Positions 6,981 to 14,847 of a stretch of DNA of 17,412 bases are shown here, one piece after another (position 1 is the first letter of the stretch; each line of letters begins with the position of its first letter). The notes beneath the pieces were generated by a model, which did not search any database, had not been told where the DNA came from, and saw nothing but the letters and a program-made list of their open reading frames with translations. Location: NCBI GenBank assembly GCA_023442755.1, contig JAEZXS010000239.1, positions 1-17,412 of the forward strand, written 5' to 3'. This stretch comes from Pseudomonadota bacterium (GTDB lineage Bacteria > Desulfobacterota > Syntrophobacteria > Syntrophobacterales > Syntrophobacteraceae). The translations under genes and the position numbers were made by a program.

Positions 6981-8310
6981 AGCGCGGGAAGTCGACTGGC
7001 TCCTTTTCAATGCCGACTGGCTGGTCGTGTGCGACTCCGGCATGAACCGGTTTCGTTCCGGAGCCGTTGCAATCGAGGCGGACCGCATTGTTTCGGTCGG
7101 ACCGTCCGATGAGCTGAAAAGGACATTCAGGGGCCGCAGGGAAATGAACCTCGGCGGTCATCTCCTCATGCCGGGCCTCGTGAACACTCACACGCACGCC
7201 GCTATGAGCCTGTTTCGGGGGCTCGCGGACGATCTGCCGCTCCGTAACTGGCTCGAAGACATCATCTTCCCCGCCGAAGCCACCTGGATCGACGGCGACG
7301 CGGTCTATCTCGGAACCATCCTTTCCGCCCTGGAGATGCTTAAAGGAGGCACGACCACCTTCTGCGACGGGTATTTCTTCGAGGAACGCGCAGCCGAGGC
7401 CGCGCTGGAATCCGGAATCCGCGCCGTGCTTGGCCAGGGGATACTCGACTTTCCGGCACCCGACCAGCCCGATCCCGCCCGATGGAGGGAAAGAACCGAT
7501 TCCTTTCTGTCTTTTTTCCCGGGTAAAACGGACCGCATTCGCCCTTCCCTGTTCTGCCACGCACCGTACACCTGCGGCCCGGAAACCATGCAAAACGTTA
7601 AAGCGCTTTGCCGGGAAAATGATATCCTTTTCCAGACGCACCTGTCGGAATCGTCCGGAGAAGTGGGCGAAATTCTGGCGCGGTACAGTAAAAGACCGGT
7701 CATTTATTTGGCGGAACTCGGAATCCTAGACGAACTCACACTCTGCGCCCATGGGATATGGCTTTCGGCGGAGGAAAGAGCCGGGCTTGCAGCCGCAAAG
7801 ACTTCCATCGCGCATTGCCCGGAGAGCAACATGAAGCTCGGCTCCGGAGTGGCGCCGCTTACCGCTCTTTTCCGCTCGGGTGTGAGAGTCGGCCTTGGAA
7901 CCGACGGGTGCGCCAGCAACAACGACCTCGATCTTTTTACCGAAATGGACAAGGCTGCCAAGCTCGCCAAGGTCTTCGACAACGATCCGCTGGCATGTCC
8001 CGCTGAGCAAACCCTGAGCATGGCCACTCTTACCGGGGCTTCGACACTCGGGCTCGCGGCGGAAGTCGGAAGCATCGAGACCGGCAAAAAGGCCGACCTC
8101 ATCGCGCTCGACCTGGACCAGCCTCATCTCACCCCGCTCTACGACCCCGTCTCCCACCTGGTCTACTCGGCACGCGGAAGCGATGTTCGGTTCGTATGGG
8201 TGGACGGACAGCTGGTTGTCGCCAAAGGCAGCGTCCTAACCATTGACGAACCCGGGGTGCTTGCCGAAGCGCGGCGCATGGCCGGGCGGATTGCCAGGCG
8301 AATTACCTGA
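6946..8310 (+). CDS. MTA/SAH deaminase-like amidohydrolase, copy 2
   Basis: A 454-residue paralogue of the preceding gene, alike along its whole length (THAAMSLFRGLADDLPL against SHASMTLFRGLADDLPL-type text in copy 1). The metal and catalytic residues are kept: H82-x-H84, H232, E235, H269 and D320. Differences near the active site include CHAPYTCGP in place of EPHALYTCSP, AHGIWL in place of DHCVAL, and HCPESNMKLGSG in place of HNPESNMKLASG, so the two may prefer different substrates. The start at 6946 lies inside the end of copy 1, behind AGGAG (6931-6935). The N-terminal dozen residues before EVDWLLFNADWLV look like a tail coded by the overlap. With copy 1 it probably feeds recycling of methylation by-products. 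A duplication followed by specialisation is the likely origin. Confidence 0.87.
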   Translation: MSGNSPNSAGTEAREVDWLLFNADWLVVCDSGMNRFRSGAVAIEADRIVSVGPSDELKRTFRGRREMNLGGHLLMPGLVNTHTHAAMSLFRGLADDLPLRNWLEDIIFPAEATWIDGDAVYLGTILSALEMLKGGTTTFCDGYFFEERAAEAALESGIRAVLGQGILDFPAPDQPDPARWRERTDSFLSFFPGKTDRIRPSLFCHAPYTCGPETMQNVKALCRENDILFQTHLSESSGEVGEILARYSKRPVIYLAELGILDELTLCAHGIWLSAEERAGLAAAKTSIAHCPESNMKLGSGVAPLTALFRSGVRVGLGTDGCASNNDLDLFTEMDKAAKLAKVFDNDPLACPAEQTLSMATLTGASTLGLAAEVGSIETGKKADLIALDLDQPHLTPLYDPVSHLVYSARGSDVRFVWVDGQLVVAKGSVLTIDEPGVLAEARRMAGRIARRIT

Positions 8311-8544
8311 ATTTCATTTCCGTCGTCCGATCGCTTTCCTTTTCGCAAAAATGTGCTTGTAAAGCTCGGTCCAAAGTGGGATTAGGTATACATCCCGCCT
8401 GGTTTCGAACAGGAAATCTCTTTTTTGCGCTGAACAGCTGAAAATTAACTGGAATCGGCTTGCAACTTGCATCAGCATCGCGCGATGCACTCGAAGCACG
8501 ATCATCCAGGTCGTGAAATTGTAATTTCTTGGGGAGGAAAACAA
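8311..8544 (+). promoter_or_regulatory. Leader of the ankyrin gene with a perfect palindrome
   Basis: This 234-bp gap contains the 14-base perfect palindrome GCATCGCGCGATGC at 8475-8488, a possible operator or RNA hairpin 56 bases before the start codon. A weak stem GGGAT/ATCCC around 8378-8396 lies further upstream. No clear terminator for the deaminase pair is visible, so read-through into the ankyrin gene is possible. An upstream in-frame ATG (8467) is poor in ribosome-site context, and the His-rich extension it would add is unlike a secreted protein start. Confidence 0.35.
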
Positions 8545-9441
8545 ATGAAGGAAGGCAAAGTCTCGATCTGGGTCCTTCTGATCTGCCTGTTCCTGGTCTA
8601 TCCCGTCGCGGCGCATGCGCAGAAAAGACCGGCAGCCGCCGGCCCGGTTTCCGCTCAGGACAAAGCACGCGCGGAGCTGTCCCGCCAGGAACAGCTCAAT
8701 TACGAGCTGGTAAACGCAATTGCCGCGGATAACCGGTCTATGATCCTCAAGGCGCTTTCAAACGGCGCCAACATCAACTCCAGGGACAGCGAGGGCATCA
8801 CGCCGCTGATGCATGCGGTTTTGCGCGGAAATCCGGAAACGGTCGATCTGCTCCTGTCCAAGGGGGCCAACCTCAATGTTACGGACATCTTCGGGACCAC
8901 CGCGCTCATGCAGGCGGCCTGGGCAGGTCACGTCCAGATAGTGCGCACCCTGATGGAACGCGGAGCCAACCCGGATTTGCAGAGCACCATAGAGGTTCCA
9001 AGCCTGAAGAAAAAGGGAGTCAACGCCCTCATGGGCGCATCCATGAACGGCAACGTCGAGGTGATGAAACTTCTTCTGTTCCGTGAGGTGAAGATCAACC
9101 AGCAGGATGCGGAGGGACAGACCGCACTGATGTATGCAGCCCATTACGGCCATCCGGCGGCGGTCGAATTGCTGCTTGCCCAGGGGGCAAAGCCGGAAAT
9201 CAAGGACCAGTTCGGCAGGACCGCACTGACCGTTGCCACCATACAGGGCAAGGTCGATGTGGTTCGCGTTCTTCTTGCGGCCGGCGCCAATCCCCATGCC
9301 AAGGACATCCACAACCTCAAACCGATAGTATATGCTTCCGCCTTCGACCAGGGCGAGATCTACATGATGTTGAAAACGGCCATGTCGCGGAAGGCCTCCG
9401 CGGCCCGGGGAGACAATTTCAGGCGTTCGCCTCTCGACTAG
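8545..9441 (+). CDS. Exported ankyrin-repeat protein
   Basis: A 298-residue protein with a clear signal peptide: KEGK, a hydrophobic core (VSIWVLLICLFLVYPVA) and an AHA-like cleavage site near residues 24-26. From about residue 50 to 275 it carries six or seven ankyrin repeats, with typical units such as SEGITPLMHAVLRGNPETVDL and EGQTALMYAAHYGHPAAVEL. One repeat carries an insertion (STIEVPSLKKKG). Ankyrin stacks bind other proteins, so this is probably a periplasmic or exported scaffold or inhibitor; the partner is unknown. GGGGAGGAAA (8531-8540) sets the ATG at 8545. It is followed by a strong terminator at 9511-9547. The C-terminus is basic and has no anchor. Confidence 0.86.
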   Translation: MKEGKVSIWVLLICLFLVYPVAAHAQKRPAAAGPVSAQDKARAELSRQEQLNYELVNAIAADNRSMILKALSNGANINSRDSEGITPLMHAVLRGNPETVDLLLSKGANLNVTDIFGTTALMQAAWAGHVQIVRTLMERGANPDLQSTIEVPSLKKKGVNALMGASMNGNVEVMKLLLFREVKINQQDAEGQTALMYAAHYGHPAAVELLLAQGAKPEIKDQFGRTALTVATIQGKVDVVRVLLAAGANPHAKDIHNLKPIVYASAFDQGEIYMMLKTAMSRKASAARGDNFRRSPLD

Positions 9442-9509
9442 TCCCGGTAGTCCGATCAGCCCGGCCGGCCCCGGACTTATTTGCTTTCAATCCGGCGGCA
9501 GAATCCATA

Positions 9510-9547
9510 AAATCCCTCCTTCCCCTTCGGGGAAAGGGGGATTTTTT
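9510..9547 (+). terminator. Intrinsic terminator after the ankyrin gene
   Basis: A long GC-rich stem pairs AAATCCCTCCTTCCCC-type sequence on the left (from 9510) with GGGGAAAGGGGGATTT on the right, closed by a TTC loop near 9526-9528. It has one C-A mismatch and one wobble. It runs into TTTTTT (9542-9547). It lies about 70 bases after the stop codon and separates this unit from the phosphatase gene downstream. Confidence 0.87.
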
Positions 9548-9695
9548 GTCGGATGAGCAGTCCCACTTCGAAGGATTACGCAGTCGCGCCCCGTTCGTTT
9601 CTCAAAGCGCATCGCGCCGGCCCTGCTATTGATGGCCGACGAACCCATACTTACATTTCGCTGGTCCCACGCACCTAGAAACGAGGTCTTATACA

Positions 9696-10364
9696 TTGTC
9701 ATCCGCTCAAAAACGTTTTCAGGCAGTGCTTTTCGACGCTGACGGTACTTTGCTCGATACTCTCGACGATCTGGCCGATTCCATGAACAGCACGCTCGCG
9801 CACTTCGGCTTCCCCGTACACGACCGGGAAAAATACAAGTACTTCGTGGGCGAGGGCATGGAAAACCTCGTCAGGAGGGCTCTTCCGGATTCCGCCAGGA
9901 AGGATCCTGGCCTCGTTTCCCGATGTTCCAGGTTGATGCGGGAAACCTACGACAAGAACTGGAACAACAAGACCGGGCCGTACCCGGGCATTGCGGAGCT
10001 TCTCGACGGGCTTTCCGGCAACGGAATCAGCATGTCCATCCTGTCCAACAAACCCGATGTGTTCATGCAGAAGGTGGCCAGGGAACTTCTCCCGGCCTGG
10101 AAATTCGATATCGTGATGGGGGAGCGCCCTCCCATTCCGAGGAAACCGGACCCCACCTCAGCCATAGCCATTGCAAAGCAGCTTGGAATAAAGCCCGAGC
10201 ACTTCCTGTACCTGGGCGACACGGCAACGGACATGGTCACGGCCAATGCGGCAGGGATGTTTGCGGTCGGCGCGCTGTGGGGATTCCGCACGGCCGAAGA
10301 ACTAAACGCAAACGGCGCAAAGCAGCTTGTTGCCAGACCTCCCGAACTGCTCGACCTGCTCTGA
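9696..10364 (+). CDS. gph: Phosphoglycolate phosphatase-like HAD hydrolase
   Basis: A 222-residue HAD phosphatase with all four motifs intact: LFDADGTLLDT (motif I with both Asp), SILSNKP (II), the Lys in PRKPDPTS (III) and YLGDTATDM (IV). The helical cap lies at about residues 22-90. This is the layout of Gph, which removes phosphate from 2-phosphoglycolate, though many relatives act on other sugar phosphates. The start is taken as TTG 9696, with GAGG (9683-9686) nine bases upstream; no ATG lies nearby in frame. It precedes the thiolase gene by 106 bp in the same direction and may share its transcript, but a metabolic link to beta-oxidation is not obvious. Unlike the HAD at 3936-4616, its motif I is standard. 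Confidence 0.82.
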   Translation: MSSAQKRFQAVLFDADGTLLDTLDDLADSMNSTLAHFGFPVHDREKYKYFVGEGMENLVRRALPDSARKDPGLVSRCSRLMRETYDKNWNNKTGPYPGIAELLDGLSGNGISMSILSNKPDVFMQKVARELLPAWKFDIVMGERPPIPRKPDPTSAIAIAKQLGIKPEHFLYLGDTATDMVTANAAGMFAVGALWGFRTAEELNANGAKQLVARPPELLDLL

Positions 10365-10470
10365 TCCCGGGAAACAGGAGCGGGGAATACGATAATTTCG
10401 GGACATCGGCCCCGCCGGTTCATATGTTGGCTTTGGCCCGATTTTCACCATTTTTCTACGGGAACTGAAA

Positions 10471-11766
10471 ATGCTCGGTCCAATAAATGACTTTTCCCCC
10501 GTCGTCATTGCCGGATGCAGGACCCCTTTCCTGCGCTCCGGCACGGGATTCAGGGATCTCCTCGCGTACGATCTGGCCCGGATCGCCCTGAAGGGCCTTA
10601 TCGACAAGGCGAACCTTCCGCCCGATTCTGTCGACCACGTCATGTTCGGCTGCGTGCTGAACGAGCCCAAAACGAGCAACGTCGCCAGGGAGGCGGTAAT
10701 CGGGGCCAACATCCCCCAGCACATTCCGGCCCACACCGTCGCCATGGCCTGCATCTCCGGAGGCCAGGCCGTTTCACAGGCTGCGAGCCTCATCGTCTGC
10801 AGGGAGGCAAAAACCGTGATCGCCGGCGGGACGGAGACCCTGAGCGACATCCCCATCCTGCTCAGACGGCCTCTCAGGCAAAAGCTGCTTGGAATCAGAA
10901 AGCTCAAAAGTCCGCTCGACTGGATAAAATGGGCGACCGGTCTGCGCCCGCGCCACTTTATCCCCGAAATTCCTGAAGTTGCCGAGTTTTCGAACAGTCT
11001 CACCATGGGGCAGAGTTCGGACAGGCTGGCCGCACACTGGGGCGTCAGCCGGGAAGAACAGGACCTGTACGCACTGCGGTCTCACCAACTCGCGGCCAAA
11101 GCAGCCGCAGAGGGCCTCTTTGCCGATGAGATCCTCCCGGTAGCCGTGCCCCCGCGCTTCCACATCGAAGCCCGGGACAACGGGATACGGGGCGATACGA
11201 CAGTCGAAAAGCTGGCGAAGCTGCCGCCTTCGTTTTACCGCCCGTTTGGAAGTGCCACGGCGGGCAACTCCTCTTTCCTGAGCGACGGCGCTGCCGCCGC
11301 TTTGATCATGTCCTACGGAACGGCAAAGAAGCTGGGATACAAACCGATGGCGCGCATTGCCGGTTTTTCCTTTGCCGGCTGCGATCCCTACCACGAGTTG
11401 CTGTTAGGTCCGGCCTACGCGGTCCCCAAGGTGCTTGCGACAACGGGCATACCGTTGGATTCGATCGGCGTTTTCGAATTCCATGAAGCATTCGCGGGGC
11501 AGGTGCTCGCTAACCTGCGCGCTCTCGACAGCAAGGATTTCGCCCGTAAAAGACTCGGGCGCTCCTCGAAGGTCGGCGAGATCCCGCTGGATCGACTGAA
11601 CACACGCGGAGGGTCGCTTTCCGTCGGACATCCCTTCGGCGCCACCGGCATTCGGCTGCTGATAAACTGCTGCAACAGGCTGAAGCACGAAAAGGCCGAG
11701 TTCGGGCTAATTGCAAGCTGCGCGGCCGGAGGACTCGGACACGCCATGCTGCTGGAGCGCATGTAA
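10471..11766 (+). CDS. fadI: Acetyl-CoA acyltransferase (3-ketoacyl-CoA thiolase), FadI type
   Basis: A 431-residue thiolase, close in length to E. coli FadI. It cleaves 3-ketoacyl-CoA with CoA to acetyl-CoA and a shortened acyl-CoA. The nucleophile is C94 (MACISGGQA). H338 lies in FEFHEAFAGQ, the base H387 in VGHPFGATG, and the second catalytic Cys is C417 (ASCAAGGLG). An insertion around residues 125-175, including RRPLRQKLLGIRK, matches the loop found in FadI/FadA-like trifunctional partners, which binds the alpha subunit or the membrane. The ribosome site is weak (GGGA, 10460-10463). The gene for the hydratase/dehydrogenase partner follows after 70 bp, and together they form an anaerobic-type beta-oxidation complex. 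Confidence 0.88.
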   Translation: MLGPINDFSPVVIAGCRTPFLRSGTGFRDLLAYDLARIALKGLIDKANLPPDSVDHVMFGCVLNEPKTSNVAREAVIGANIPQHIPAHTVAMACISGGQAVSQAASLIVCREAKTVIAGGTETLSDIPILLRRPLRQKLLGIRKLKSPLDWIKWATGLRPRHFIPEIPEVAEFSNSLTMGQSSDRLAAHWGVSREEQDLYALRSHQLAAKAAAEGLFADEILPVAVPPRFHIEARDNGIRGDTTVEKLAKLPPSFYRPFGSATAGNSSFLSDGAAAALIMSYGTAKKLGYKPMARIAGFSFAGCDPYHELLLGPAYAVPKVLATTGIPLDSIGVFEFHEAFAGQVLANLRALDSKDFARKRLGRSSKVGEIPLDRLNTRGGSLSVGHPFGATGIRLLINCCNRLKHEKAEFGLIASCAAGGLGHAMLLERM

Positions 11767-11836
11767 CGATCCCGCAGGCACGGAAGCTTCCCTGCGCCCC
11801 TACACGCCCGGCCGGGAATAACTGGAAGGATTCGCG

Positions 11837-13987
11837 ATGAGCTTTTTCAGACTGGAACGGCAAAAGGACAACATCCTGTTCGCCTATATCGACAACCCGG
11901 ACGAGCGGATCAACACTCTCTCCGGGGGCATGCTTGCCGAACTGGAGGATTTGCTGAATGAGGTTGAGGTCGACCATTTTGCAAAAGCACTCGTATTCCT
12001 GAGCGCCAAGCCCGATAACTTCATCGTCGGGGCCGATATAAAGGACTTCGACGCCATAGGGGACCCGCAGCAGGCAGCGGAGATCATCAGGCGCCTGCAT
12101 GCGCTTCTGAACAGGGTTGCCAACCTCTCCTTTCCCGCAATTGCCGCAATTAACGGTCCTTGCCTCGGCGGCGGGCTCGAATTCGCCCTGGCATGCCATT
12201 TCCGTATAGCGACCGATTGGGAAAAAACGGTGCTGGGCCTTCCTGAAATAAAACTCGGCATCTTTCCGGCAGGCGGGGGCACACAGCGCCTGACCCGCCT
12301 GATCGGCATCAGGAAAGCCCTTCCGCTCATGCTCACCGGCCGATCCCTGCGTGCCCGTCAGGCCAGGCGCCTGGGTCTCGTCGATTTTGTCGTCTTTCCT
12401 GACGCTCTGCCCGACTCGGCGGCACGATGCGTTCCGGTCCTCAGAAAGAAATTTCCGCCCAAGCAGTACTATCCTTCACGGTTTTCCCTGGACTGGGTCC
12501 TGCGGGCCTCGCCTGCCCGGAAGGTATACTTCGGCATGGTTCGCAGGCAGATCAGGAACAGGACTGCCGATAACTATCCGGCTGCCTTTCGCCTGGTCGA
12601 CTGTGTCGAGGCTGGGATTGCCGGAACCGTTGCAGACGGGTACCGCGCCGAGGAGGAAGCCCTGGGACCCCTGGTGCTTTCACCGGCATCCAGGGCTCTG
12701 CGGGACATCTTCTTCCTCCAGCAGAAGCTCAAAAAGAAGGAATACGGCGGCGACCCACGCGAAGCCAAAATGCTCGGAGTGCTCGGAGGCGGATTCATGG
12801 GGTCGGGGATCGCGATCGTTTCAGCCAAAAACGGCCTTCGCGTGGCGCTGAAAGACGTTTCGCAGGATAGCCTCACGAAAAGTCTCGGAACCATATGGAA
12901 GCATTTCGACCGCCAGGTCCGTTCATACAGGGGAAACCCGGTGGAAAGGGACAAGTTCTATAGTCTGGTCGTTCCCTGCCTCGATTACCGTCCGTTTACC
13001 CGGGCCGACATGGTGATCGAAGCGGTATTCGAAGACCTCGCCCTCAAGCAGCAAGTTCTGCGGGAAGTCGAGGAACACATCCCGAAGTCCTGCATTTTCG
13101 CTTCAAACACTTCCGCAATCCCCATCTCCAGCATCGCAGCAGCTTCCAAGCGGCCGCAAAACGTTATCGGGATGCACTATTTCTCACCTGTCCCGAAGAT
13201 GCCTCTGCTCGAAATAGTCGTTACGGCCCAGTCCGCGGACTGGGTTGTTGCGACCGCGGTGGCGGTCGGACGCAAGCAGGGCAAGACGGTAATCGTCGTG
13301 AAAGACGGACCGGGATTTTATACGACCCGCATCCTCATGCCGGTTATGCTCGAAGCCGTTACGCTCCTGGGCGAAGGCGCATCCGTACGCGATGTGGACA
13401 ACGCCATGCGCAGGTTTGGCTTTCCGGTCGGACCGCTCAGCCTTGTCGACGAGGTCGGGATCGACGTTGCAGCCCATATTGCACGCGAAATGGAACCGTT
13501 TTTCCTGGAACGCAACATGCCGGTTCCGGGTGCGCTGACCAAAATACTGGAATCGGGGCTTTCGGGCAGGAAAAAAGGTATGGGATTTTACGAATACGCG
13601 CCTCGTTTTTCCGACCGGTTGGGCGCCATTGGTTTCAAACCGCAAAGGCGGGTCAACGAGAAAATCTACGGCTATTTCAGCAACAGGGGGAAAAGGGCGC
13701 CGGATGAATCCGAAATCCGGCAAAGGCTTGTCTACCTGATGGTCAACGAGGCGGCGTTCTGTCTCCAGGAAGGTATCATCTCCAGTCCCGAAGACGGGGA
13801 CCTGGGAGCCGTTTTCGGCCTGGGTTTTCCGCCGTTCCTGGGGGGCCCGTTCCGATACCTGGACACCAGCGGAATCGGGTCGGCCGTTTCCGGGATGGAA
13901 GGGCTTGCAGGGCGGCTCGGAGCCCGTTTCCAGCCCGCACCCATTCTTGTGCATATGGCCGAAAGGGAAGACAGGTTCTACGCCTGA
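11837..13987 (+). CDS. fadJ: Bifunctional enoyl-CoA hydratase/3-hydroxyacyl-CoA dehydrogenase, FadJ type
   Basis: A 716-residue alpha subunit of the fatty acid oxidation complex. Residues 1 to about 190 are the crotonase domain, with the oxyanion-hole stretch FIVGADIKDF and the two catalytic Glu, E115 (GGGLEFALACH) and E137 (LPEIKLGIFPAGGG). An NAD-binding Rossmann domain starts near residue 313 (LGVLGGGFMGSGIA). The dehydrogenase His is H447 (GMHYFSP), paired with E459 (PLLEIV), and the C-terminal helical dehydrogenase domains follow to the end. Length and order match FadJ/FadB. GGAAGG precedes the ATG. With the thiolase it performs hydration, oxidation and cleavage of acyl chains; the acyl-CoA dehydrogenase for the first step is not in the window. 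Its stop is one base from the stop of the converging gene. Confidence 0.92.
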   Translation: MSFFRLERQKDNILFAYIDNPDERINTLSGGMLAELEDLLNEVEVDHFAKALVFLSAKPDNFIVGADIKDFDAIGDPQQAAEIIRRLHALLNRVANLSFPAIAAINGPCLGGGLEFALACHFRIATDWEKTVLGLPEIKLGIFPAGGGTQRLTRLIGIRKALPLMLTGRSLRARQARRLGLVDFVVFPDALPDSAARCVPVLRKKFPPKQYYPSRFSLDWVLRASPARKVYFGMVRRQIRNRTADNYPAAFRLVDCVEAGIAGTVADGYRAEEEALGPLVLSPASRALRDIFFLQQKLKKKEYGGDPREAKMLGVLGGGFMGSGIAIVSAKNGLRVALKDVSQDSLTKSLGTIWKHFDRQVRSYRGNPVERDKFYSLVVPCLDYRPFTRADMVIEAVFEDLALKQQVLREVEEHIPKSCIFASNTSAIPISSIAAASKRPQNVIGMHYFSPVPKMPLLEIVVTAQSADWVVATAVAVGRKQGKTVIVVKDGPGFYTTRILMPVMLEAVTLLGEGASVRDVDNAMRRFGFPVGPLSLVDEVGIDVAAHIAREMEPFFLERNMPVPGALTKILESGLSGRKKGMGFYEYAPRFSDRLGAIGFKPQRRVNEKIYGYFSNRGKRAPDESEIRQRLVYLMVNEAAFCLQEGIISSPEDGDLGAVFGLGFPPFLGGPFRYLDTSGIGSAVSGMEGLAGRLGARFQPAPILVHMAEREDRFYA

Positions 13988-13988
13988 C

Positions 13989-14591
13989 TCATTCCTCGAC
14001 CGTGCTGACTATAATTTCCTGCTCGACTTTTTTGCCCTGCTTGTTCAGGTGAGAACTGTACCGCTTGAACATCCACAACTCGGGTATGATCTCGGAAACG
14101 ATCTGCCCGTCGTCGATAACCCGCACCACCGAACTTTCGGAGACCACCACGGCGACCGAATTGGTCTGCTTCGTTATGGATGCCGCGGCCATGTGCCTGC
14201 TGCCGAGCCCCAGAGGCAGCGAAATACCCTCGGAAAAGGCGTCGAGGTAGCGGCACGCTGAAACGACAATCCCATCATCCGAAACGATAAAGGCGCCGTC
14301 CAGCTGCGCCAGCTCTTTGACGGTCTCGCGCATATCCGGGTCGGATATCTGTTTCAAGTCATCGGGGTGGCCATAGAGAGGATCGAGAATCAGGTTCCGG
14401 GAACGCTTCATGACCTCTTCCGAGTCGGCTACGACAAACATCGTCCCAATCCTTCTTCCCTCCCGCCCCTCGCGGGCGATTTCCACGGCAAGGATAATCA
14501 CCTCCTTGAGCGTATCGGGATTGATTCCCCTTTTTTCGGAGCAGATCTCGCAAAAGAGGTCTTCCGGCATTTTCATGAAGTATCGTTCCAT
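13989..14591 (-). CDS. Diadenylate cyclase (DisA_N/DAC domain) protein, RHM type
   Basis: A 200-residue protein almost entirely made of a DAC domain, which makes c-di-AMP from two ATP. The two signature motifs are present: D98-G99-A100 (QLDGAFIVSDDG) and R132-H133-M134 (LGSRHMAAASIT), followed by SVAVVVSES. The RHM form, instead of the bacterial RHR, is what I recall from archaeal DacZ-like and several deltaproteobacterial proteins. There is no membrane segment or DisA DNA-binding region, so this is a soluble stand-alone cyclase candidate. I chose ATG 14591 because AGAGAGG lies eight bases upstream; a 13-residue longer frame lacks a ribosome site. Activity is likely but not certain, because no c-di-AMP target is in view. 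It diverges from the DUF2867 gene. Confidence 0.8.
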   Translation of the reverse strand: MERYFMKMPEDLFCEICSEKRGINPDTLKEVIILAVEIAREGREGRRIGTMFVVADSEEVMKRSRNLILDPLYGHPDDLKQISDPDMRETVKELAQLDGAFIVSDDGIVVSACRYLDAFSEGISLPLGLGSRHMAAASITKQTNSVAVVVSESSVVRVIDDGQIVSEIIPELWMFKRYSSHLNKQGKKVEQEIIVSTVEE

Positions 14592-14792
14592 AATACCAAC
14601 CTCTCTACCCAGCCGGATTCGACTCACCAACCGACGCGGGCAAGACGAACCCCTGAATGAGGATTATTTTCTATTTACCGGCCCTTCACTCCATGATACC
14701 CCTCTAAATTGGTTTCGGGGATTCAATGTGAATGGCAGACGGGATCAAAGGGGCTGTGTCAATCTTATTCGGCGGGCCAGGATGCCCGGTTA

Positions 14793-14808
14793 TGATTAAA
14801 AATAATCA
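14793..14808. promoter_or_regulatory. AT-rich dyad in the divergent promoter region
   Basis: TGATTA-AAAA-TAATCA is a perfect 6-bp dyad overlapping a possible rightward -10 (TATGAT, 14791-14796). It lies 40 bases before the DUF2867 gene start and about 200 bases from the diadenylate cyclase start. It looks like a small operator; the protein that would bind it is unknown. Confidence 0.35.
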
Positions 14809-14821
14809 CTTCGAATCTCTT

Positions 14822-14844
14822 TGAGAATTGTTGGGGAATTCTCA
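14822..14844 (+). promoter_or_regulatory. Hairpin carrying the ribosome site of the DUF2867 gene
   Basis: TGAGAATT (14822-14829) and AATTCTCA (14837-14844) form a perfect 8-bp stem around a seven-base loop, GTTGGGG. The loop and the first bases of the right arm contain the only Shine-Dalgarno-like sequence (GGGGAA, 14833-14838) for the ATG at 14848. As RNA it could present or mask the ribosome site; as DNA it could be an operator. Confidence 0.45.
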
Positions 14845-14847
14845 GGC

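Noticed and set aside
5514..7088. A 524-codon open frame on the minus strand opposite the first deaminase gene
   Set aside because: It mirrors a well-supported gene with intact catalytic motifs, has no recognisable domains, and such long antisense frames are common in GC-rich coding DNA.
13184..13954. A 256-codon minus frame opposite the end of fadJ
   Set aside because: It is the antisense shadow of conserved dehydrogenase domains and shows no motif or ribosome site of its own.
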